64,000 nt of DNA from Eopsaltria australis (lineage: Eukaryota > Chordata > Aves > Passeriformes > Petroicidae): NCBI GenBank assembly GCA_034509425.1, contig JAVTVJ010001329.1, positions 248,001-312,000 of the forward strand, given 5' to 3'. The translations under genes were made by a program, and so were the position numbers. Below, piece after piece: positions 43,601-52,600 of this stretch. The notes under the pieces are model-generated. The model had not been told where the DNA came from, ran no database searches, and worked only from the letters and a program-made list of their open reading frames with translations. Each line of letters starts with the position of its first letter. Within the stretch, counting starts at the first letter, position 1.

Positions 43601-46600
43601 TCTAAATCAGCAGGAAATGGCTTCCTTCCATTCTGGACAAGTATTACTGGTATGTCCTGTTAAACTTCTGAAAAAAAATTTAAAATATCTCCAAATAATT
43701 CTAAAACCTGAAATACAGCTATGCTATCATTTTGGAAACAGGCCAAATCAGAGTACAGCCTTGGGCTATGAAGAGGCCCAAGGCTGTACTTTTGTCAGGG
43801 ACATAATTACAACATGATTAGTATCCCTTTGGTGCTTCTGGGAGAAACAGCTCTCTGTTCCAAAGGAGAATGAACTGTAACTCAGCTCTAAATAGAAGGT
43901 AAATCCTTGCAAATCCATCAGGCAAATTTTTCAACAATCACCTTTACCCACTGCCTCAAGCCTGAAAAAGTGTCACAAGATGCTAACACTATACTAAGTT
44001 TTGTTAAAGATATCAGCACATTTTCTAACGACATGTAGAAGAGAGCATTAACAAATACACACTCTCTTACTAAAGCCTTCTAACACGCATCATCCATTCC
44101 CTTGAAAAATGTTTATGTCCAAGATTTAAATCTGTCTGCCTACCAAACCTGACATGACTGCTCTTGCTAGTCTTTGTCCTTCTCCAGACAGATTTTGAGT
44201 GCACAGATCACTCCCAATGCATTTTGCCAGGGAAAAAAAGCTGGCCAAGACTCTACTGTATTTCCCAATCCAAAATTTACCACATGCAATACTGCCCTCA
44301 TTATGCATTGGCCTCTTGTAAAATAAGCTGTTATCTCTTTTAAAGATTTTCCTGAAGTTTTCTAGAAAGGTTTAGATGACAGGATAGATCAACCCTAAAA
44401 AACTCCACACTACAAAACATGCTCTGCTTCCTCCGTCCCCCTCTCAGCTCACAACCATGTGAAAAATGGACATTGATGATCCCACCAGGTTTCTACACCA
44501 TTAGAAGAAAAGGCACTACAGAAAAGCAAGTGCTGATTACAGTTCAAATAGCCAGCTGTAATTTCCTCACTCAACAAATTAATGCAAGCCTTTTATATAA
44601 AACAGGATACTAAACCAAGAGGAAAGTATCAGAGGGAATTAATACCACATGTACCTATTGTCCTTAAAATGTACTTGATAGAGCACCATTCCTTTACTAC
44701 TACAAAAAAAGCACTGTAAAGCATTTGGATAAATACTCACAAACATATTGTTGTTTGATAAGAATCACCACTTTTGATACAAATGAAAATGTTTAAATTA
44801 GCAAGTCATTTACCTAAATAATTGTTATATGTAACTAATCATCATTACCAACAGATTGATCAAACACAGAAAAATGCTTTAAAACAGCACCACAAAGACT
44901 TGCATATATCAAATGAACTTACATCAATTTGGGGAAAAAAGCACCTCAAGTCAGATTCACATATTTAGTACAATATCTAAGGCTCTTAAAAAGGTATGTT
45001 TGGTTTGTATCACATTTGGTTTATGCAAACCACAAAAACACATACTTAAAAAATATCAGTGCCAATTCAAAACATTCAGCAATTAACTGCTGTTAGTCAT
45101 TTTCCCATAAAAACACCAAGAAGGTATGAAAAATTCCCATCAAAGATAATAACTACCAGCTACTTCTTCCACCTTAATGTTTATCCAGTAAAATAACGCA
45201 AGTGAGCTGGGCAGTCCTGGGCCAACCCTGGACTCAAAAGTTGTCTGCCTCATAGCAAGCCCAATTTGTCAAATATCTCTACTGACAGTCTGTCGTAAGA
45301 AAGCAAAAACAACTGAACAAGCAATAGTGAAAAAAAAACACATCTAAAGTCAGGCTTGAGAGACAGTGGGAAAATGTCAGGGTGAAGCCAGTATTTTGGT
45401 GTATTTTATCTGTCATACAAAATTCACAAGACTTCAGATTACAGATTATATACTGCAACACCTAGAACGACTAAAGAAAAAATTGATTCCTTCAGGATCA
45501 AAACCACAGATACTTGTGTCTTCAAGAAATTACTTCAGCAGCAAAATGTGATAGTAAAAGAGAGACAGTCTCACACTACATCTGGGGAAAAAAAATATTC
45601 AGCTTTCAGTTTCTCCTGTCTCAGTTCTGCACCCATGCATACCAACTGCAGGCTATGTACAAGCAAGAGAAAGGAATCACAGAGTTCTCATAACTGCAAC
45701 ACCTGCCTTCCTTGGGGCTCACAAGATCATACTGTGATCACCAATCGATCAACAGGAAACCAGGAAAGCACAGCTGCTTCCTGATTCCCTTCACAGGAAA
45801 GAAAATAACTGAGTTCACAAGCAGCAGTAAGGGAAGGCTCTAGACCCCAAAGGCCTCTGGCATTCACACTGACACAAAATCTCCCCAGTTATAAATTAAC
45901 TGTTTAGACTGAAAACCCACAAGTCTCATATTTCTGCTGCTCTGCTTATTCTCAACCAAATCTATTCTAGACTGTTTTGTAACTATTGTCTTAAGTTCAG
46001 ACAAACTTAAATCACACCAGACTGCAAGTTACCTTTCTGTCTGAAACTTTTCACTAGGGTCTTTTAACTCTAGTCTCCAGTAACTTCGCCTCATCAAGCA
46101 AGTCGTAGCATTATTTAAATGCATATGAATAAAAAATAAGTACTAGTGTGTTGCTAGAAATTAAAACAGCCAATCAGCACAGCGACTACTGAGAAAGACA
46201 GGTTAAACTAAAATCAGCTGTTTCTGCAAATTGTTTTGCCTTTGGCATTCTGGAGAAGTTGACAGAAAAGAAACAGTGATTTTAATACATCACTCATAGC
46301 AACTGAAACCCACTGAGTCTATGATGCCCTAAGGAATACAGACTCCCTCCACAGTGCCCTGCCAGCTAAAGGTTAAGAGAATTCCTGACACAGATCAATA
46401 GTGAGTAAACTTAGGGTTTATGTCATTCTCAAAGAAAATTCGGATTTATCTCTACTTGGTTCCCTGAGACAGAACAAGTCATCTGTGGGGTACAGATACA
46501 ATCACAGGAGATGTGAGACTAAAATATACAGTTTGATAATTAAAGGACAACAGTGAATCAAGTGAATCAAAGTGATATAAATACCTAAGACACCAGAATT

Positions 46601-49600
46601 TCCCATCACTTATCCCCTGCAGGTAAACAAAACACAAAAAATAAAACTTCGTGATCACGTAACTTTAGGCTCACTCTAAAAATCAGTTATGTCATGACTA
46701 AAGAAGTTCCTCTCAAGCATTTAAAATGAGTTCTCTAAACTTTAAAATATAAGTTCAAACCATACAAAGTAAGAGATGTTATAGAAAAGAACAAACTGAA
46801 TCCCCAGTAAAAACAAAAGAAAAATCAAAAGTTAAGCCTTGGCACACCTGGAAATCCAGAGTTTTTTAGAGTTTGGGTCACATTTGTGTAACAGGACACA
46901 CAGGTCTTTTTCTGTTACTTTTTCTGTTTCTTTGATGGTTCAAAACAGCAGTAAGTAAGGCTGTTTCCACAGGACTTCTATCATTGTTGTTACACATGGA
47001 AACCATCACACAAAACCCAGTGCCACAAAATATTCAATCCAGGCAGTTTTGAAGAGCAAACATCAAACCATTAATCTTTTCACAGAATCATCAAATAATT
47101 AAGGTTGGAAGAGACCTTAAAGATCATTCGGTCCACTGTAACCCTTAAACCACATCACCCAGTACCAGATCCAGATGCCTTTTAACTAAATAAAGGAAGG
47201 CTGGTTAGCTGAATAACTGTAAAACCAAAGTTAGCCTGTTAGGGGGTCTCTGGATTTCAATATAGATAGAAAAGTCTGTATTCTTAACAACAAACAAGTC
47301 TGACACTTATTTAGAAAAAAAGCAAATCAAAATAAATACAAATAAACAAAAACAACCAAACAACTAAACAAAAAGCCTCCAGTTACCAGAGTTAATTTCC
47401 TAAAAAAGTTCTGGCACAGTTGTTCTCCCTAGATACAAGGCCACCTCTGCCTCCTCCTTCTCATACAGAATTCTACATATGCTTTGGGAAATAAACCATA
47501 TAAAATGGAAATACTAAATATTTACTTATGTAGTTCTTTCATAACATGAAAACAAAAAAACAAACAATATATACTAATTTTTGTTGAATTTCCCTTGAGA
47601 TTCACATGCACGTTTTTGTTTTCAATTCTGATATTTTTAAATGCAAATAATTATTTGCATTTGATGAACAGTAATTATAAAAACAGAAAGCCTGCAAGAA
47701 AAACAGAAAACCTGCATTTTGAACAAGTCACACATCACCTGGAAATTCCATCAAAAGGAATAGCACAGACACAAATCAGAGCCCACTCAAAGGATTAAAA
47801 CATTTGAGAAACAAACTACTTACATTATCTTCCTCCTCTGTGTCATCATCATTGTCGTCATCACTATCCTTGAACCCAGGGGGAAGTGGAGGCCCAATGA
47901 ATTCTTCATCATCATCATCATCATCATCAGTATCCTCAGCAGATACTTTAGCAGAACTCTGGGATTGCATAGAAGGACCACTTAACGCCTCATTTGAGTT
48001 GTCATCACTTTCACTAGACACTGCCTCCCTTCGAGGAAAATTTAAAACATTACTATTTGAAGAATGTTGTCACTTCCACTGTAATTTTTAGATAAAAGAT
48101 GCTGAGCACTCTTGTAAATCAGCAGACACCAAAATTAGCAGCAAAATGCACATTAACTTTCATTAACAGAGTGTAGGCGCACCATCATCGCACCATCATC
48201 TTTTGAAACACCCACAAGTGTTTCAAAAGTTACACTAAATTACCATTCTGCTGTTGCCCAAATCAACTGTGCAAACAAATTATTTTTAGCATATGGAAAT
48301 CTCTGAGAAGTTGCGTTACTGTATCTATGTTTGTGCAATTTATTCAAAACAGCCGCGCTCCCTCTGCTGGCAGCTCCCGAGCCACAGCGCTCCAACGGTC
48401 TATTCAAAGAGAGAAACTCAACTTTCAAAACTTCGTTTGGGAGCTTGTACTTTCAGAATTTTTAAGTGAGCAGACTGCAAAAAATAGTCTTCTTTTTCCC
48501 TTTTCTTTGTTAAACTAGAGAGGAATTGTTTTGTTTGGGTTTTTTCAAGGTTTAGGCCATCACTTTAAAACGATAATAAAAACACAGAAGTTCAGGAACA
48601 TAATAGAAGGCTAAGAAAACCAGTTCTAACCTATGTAATTGTGACAGAGAATGCTGCCCTGCTTTGCCTCCAGAACCAGCTGTATACCAAGCAGGTATTA
48701 AGTTGCACAGAAAAGAATTGTGTTGGATAACCAATTGAAACTCCGTTTCAGGAAGAAAAAGGAATAAACTAAAACCAACGTTACTTAGGTCCTCAGATGT
48801 TACAGTGAAAAGAAGGGTTTGCAGGTCTGAAGGTTGTCTAATTTACAGACCTAGATCCGAATATGATTACCTAACAAATCTAACTCAAATAAAAAGAGCT
48901 TCTCTTACTCTACAACAATGGGACACAATCAATATCCTTTTACCAAAGGGAAGATTTTCCAGCATGTGAGGCACAGATTGGGATCCTCAAAGTTCTTCCA
49001 GTAAGGTATCCTCAAAACTAACTTCATAATACTGTGTGCAAAAGAGTTGTGTTTTGAAAGTTAATATGCATTCCTAACTAGCAAACCACAGATCTTTTTC
49101 CCAGAAGCCAAACTATTTAATTAGTTTGGGAATTAAACCAAATATACACTGTGCCAGTGAGGACGATGTATAAAACAATGATTCAAGGACACCATTCCAA
49201 TCCATGCGTCCCAGATTTTCAGATCTTTATTCAGACACCCAAGAATAATATTTACCTTTCTAACTAATTACCTTTATCATTCTCTCACTTGTTCAGAAGG
49301 AAATTGATCAAAACAAACATTTCAGTATTTTGAGGGGGCAGCATAGTCATTCTGCATGTGACATGGCCAGAGCTGCGGTGCAATTTTTCACCACACTCCA
49401 AGCACAGCAGGGACAGCCAAATACTCCAGCAACAGCTACAGGTATCCTCTATCCTGACTGGAATAAAATCAAGCATAAGAACACACCAATGCAGTCAGAC
49501 CAAAAGCCCATCTACCTTTCTGACAGCAACTGGGAGTGGTGCTGAAAAAAAGGACAAAGCAAGTGGTGGCTTCCCTCAACTTCCAGTCTTACAATCCTAC

Positions 49601-52600
49601 GCTATCAGGAGCTGTAAAGAAAGAAGTCCCATTTTGCCAGTCCCTTTCCCAGAATTCAGAGAAGTGTAAGGAATTTTTTTTTACTTTCCCTCATTCCCTT
49701 AGTAAGTAAAACAAGCTGTAAGAGGAAACAAAAAGAAAGCTGTAATAGAGCATGGATGGCACACTGAGAGGAGAAATAATAAAAAACATTCTGAGAGTTG
49801 TGCAAGTATGTAGGCATATCCCCCCCCTGTGTTCATTCTCTGTACATCACTCAATTTTCTCAGGTTTTTCCTTTTCATATACTAACAGATTCTCCCATTT
49901 CACGAAGTATAGTTATTATACTTATGCATAAATTAAGTACCATAACTATCATAAACATTTCTCTACAGCAAAACAGCTCAGGAGTAAAAATAATCATTAG
50001 CTGTATTCCACATCATTTTGGAGCAACATTTAACAACTGAACAATTAGTGTAAGGACTGACTACTCTGATAACTTTAAAAAACTCTGATAATTTATAAAA
50101 GTGAAAATTCAGTAAAGTGTTGCCATTATCAGAGAATAAGAGATGTTATGCATATTAGATCAATTTATAGTAACTAAAACCTTTGTTAAAAAAAGAACTA
50201 GAAAATCCTATGCTTCAGACTAAAATTGTCACTTGCAGGATGGTTCCTCTGAATTAAGACTGAGTCACAATGGCAAGTCTCTTCCTCTAGTTTCCTGTTT
50301 TTACTTCCAAGACCTAAGATACATATCCTTTCTTACATGGAAATATAAAACTTCCAGGAGAGTTTTTCATTTTAAGCTCTTCCTTCTTAATGCTTAGTAA
50401 AAACAAAAAAAAAACAAAGAAAATTTACTATGAACAGGATTCTGATGAGTTATCAGAGCCAACCTAAAAACTCAGCATACTGAAACATATATGTTATCTT
50501 CCTTTGAGGTTTCTCCAGTCAAGTCAATTAGAAGAATGAGACAATTAAGGAAAGCCTCTGTGTTGCCTGACTGCTCTCCACCATATCATTTATTTAAATT
50601 GCTTATGTATTTCAGAGTCACCCATTTACAATACAGAATCACATTACATTTAAATTCTTGTCATCCTTCATTATGTCACCAAATGGGTATACAAGATCAT
50701 CAGAAGTAAATGGAAGCATAGAGTATTTTTCCACAAGACATAACATAGGATACAGAAAGTATATATTGTGCAATCAATTATTTCAGTGAGAGTGCACAGG
50801 TTTTCCAAAGACCAACAGGCAAAACCAACATTTTCTAATAAAAATTTGTTCAGTCTGAAACTCTACAAGTTTGTCTGTAATAACCTACCACATATAGGCT
50901 CTATCAGCGCCCAATATGCACATATAGAGGTCTACTAGAATCTTGTGTTACTTGTTAAACTTCCATAAGCTATAGAAAACTAAAAATGTACACAGCACTG
51001 ATGTCTGGAAGCCCCACCACACAATGAAGTTGTGTGGTCCCCATTGCCCTCAGCTACTTTTGATTTCCCAGAATTTCAGAATTTAAACTGTAAAATCCAT
51101 AGTATATATTGTCACTAACACACAAAAGTTTAAGAGTAAACTTTAGACTGAACAAAAAAAAAAGCTTTCTCTACCTCACCATTACTGCACAAGATCTGCA
51201 CACAAAGGCTGTCCACCTACTCTCCTACTCTGCTTTCTCTTTCACAGGGATGAACAAGTACATTCTATCTACAGGTGAGCACAATAGCTGCTAATAAAGT
51301 CATCACATGTTGTCATTGCATTTGCACTAATATTTTTGAAAAAAACACAGATAGCAACACTGTTCTTATTTTTTAAAAATGTATGCAAATCAGGATCAAG
51401 GAGGAAACAGCAAAATTGCCTATTAAAAAACACATAATGTCAATATTTGCAAATATTGGCATATCTTTAGGATAGATTTTTTTTAAATAAAATCAATATT
51501 TCCACTGGAATACTTAAGATAACAAGACATTCACACAAGCTAAATGATACTCATATTATCAAAACAAACACCCTGTTCAGATAAGAAAGCTGCAACATGG
51601 AATCTCCCACCATATGTAAGTACCTTTCAGTTAATGTGGACCCAGGTCCTGTTGCACTGGATGCCAAAACTGATGAATCAGTGCATGGAATTCTAAATTC
51701 CTTTTCAGTCTGGTCTTCCTTTTCTCTTTCACGGGCCTCTGAACAGGAGGAGCACAGAAATAACAAATAATCATGCCTTTCAAAAATACTAAAACTACTG
51801 ATTTACTGAGGACAGTAAGCCAGTTTTTTTCTTTTTCTATTTCTAGATTAAATACTTGAGAAGGTAACAGCAAATAAAGGATTTGATTGAAAATACTTTT
51901 TCATATATATTAAATTTACATTGCTACTGCAATGAGCACTCAACAAAACATCAAAAGGACAATGTAAACACCTCCCAGCTGTTCATTTGTACAAGTTTTC
52001 AAACATAAGTTGATCATATAAGGATGTTGATATTTCAATTATTTTCAACTCTATAATAAAACAGCATGATCACTTTAGAGAAATGTTGATGTTTTCATAG
52101 CACAGGGAACTAAATTAGTGCAGTTAAAGTATACAGATGTGTACATAGGTGAATTTTAAATATGGAAAACAAATACAAAGTGTTGCTTGCATTAGTAGTT
52201 CATTCTTACTTCACTCACTGAAAAAGAATCCCTATGGAACACTGCAACAATACCAAAGTAAACAAAATCTTCCATCTCATATTAAATAATGATGGGGGGA
52301 GGGCTTAACAGGTAAGGCTACTATGTTGCTAAAAGTTCTCAAATAACTTCAACTAAGGAGAGAAAAGGAACTTTTTTTCTATACAAGAAACATTGTGTTC
52401 TATTTTGCTCACTGCGTGATAAACAAACAAGAAAAACATGCTTTCAGCAAAGCTAGGAAACTTTTCCTCTGAAGAGAAACACAGATGCAAGATAGGGAAC
52501 CACAAAACATATTTTGATCTCAGTTCCACAGATCAGGTAGTGGAGGAGACGTTCAGAACTTATCACAGTCATTCCAGAAAGCTAAAAAGCAGAAGAGTAT

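Larger units (their letters stand above)
22478..47823 (-). other. WDR70: WDR70 intron 5 (about 25.3 kb)
   Basis: The largest intron in the window, bounded by exon 5 donor GTAAGT and exon 6 acceptor TTTTCCAG. It contains CR1 fragments (23184-23390, 26178-26586, 27530-27697, 33797-34461, 47081-47190), an LTR fragment (39503-39830), a MIR-like SINE (31650-31775), a small GA repeat near 31857-31872, and several inverted or tandem repeats listed separately. I found no convincing nested gene; frames of 60-120 codons occur but lack family similarity. Confidence 0.85.
48029..51623 (-). other. WDR70: WDR70 intron 4
   Basis: A 3595-base intron. It includes a 12-bp perfect hairpin near its 3' end, an 18-bp perfect palindrome at 51441-51458 near its 5' end, and a possible ancient repeat fragment around 49492-49540. 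The stretch 49330-49670 is less AT-rich than its surroundings and unidentified. The remainder is AT-rich and unremarkable. Confidence 0.8.

Noticed and set aside
44126..44308. Minus-strand open stretch that could pass for an exon
   Set aside because: The translation is not recognised, the alternative frame has stops, and no paired splice sites are convincing.
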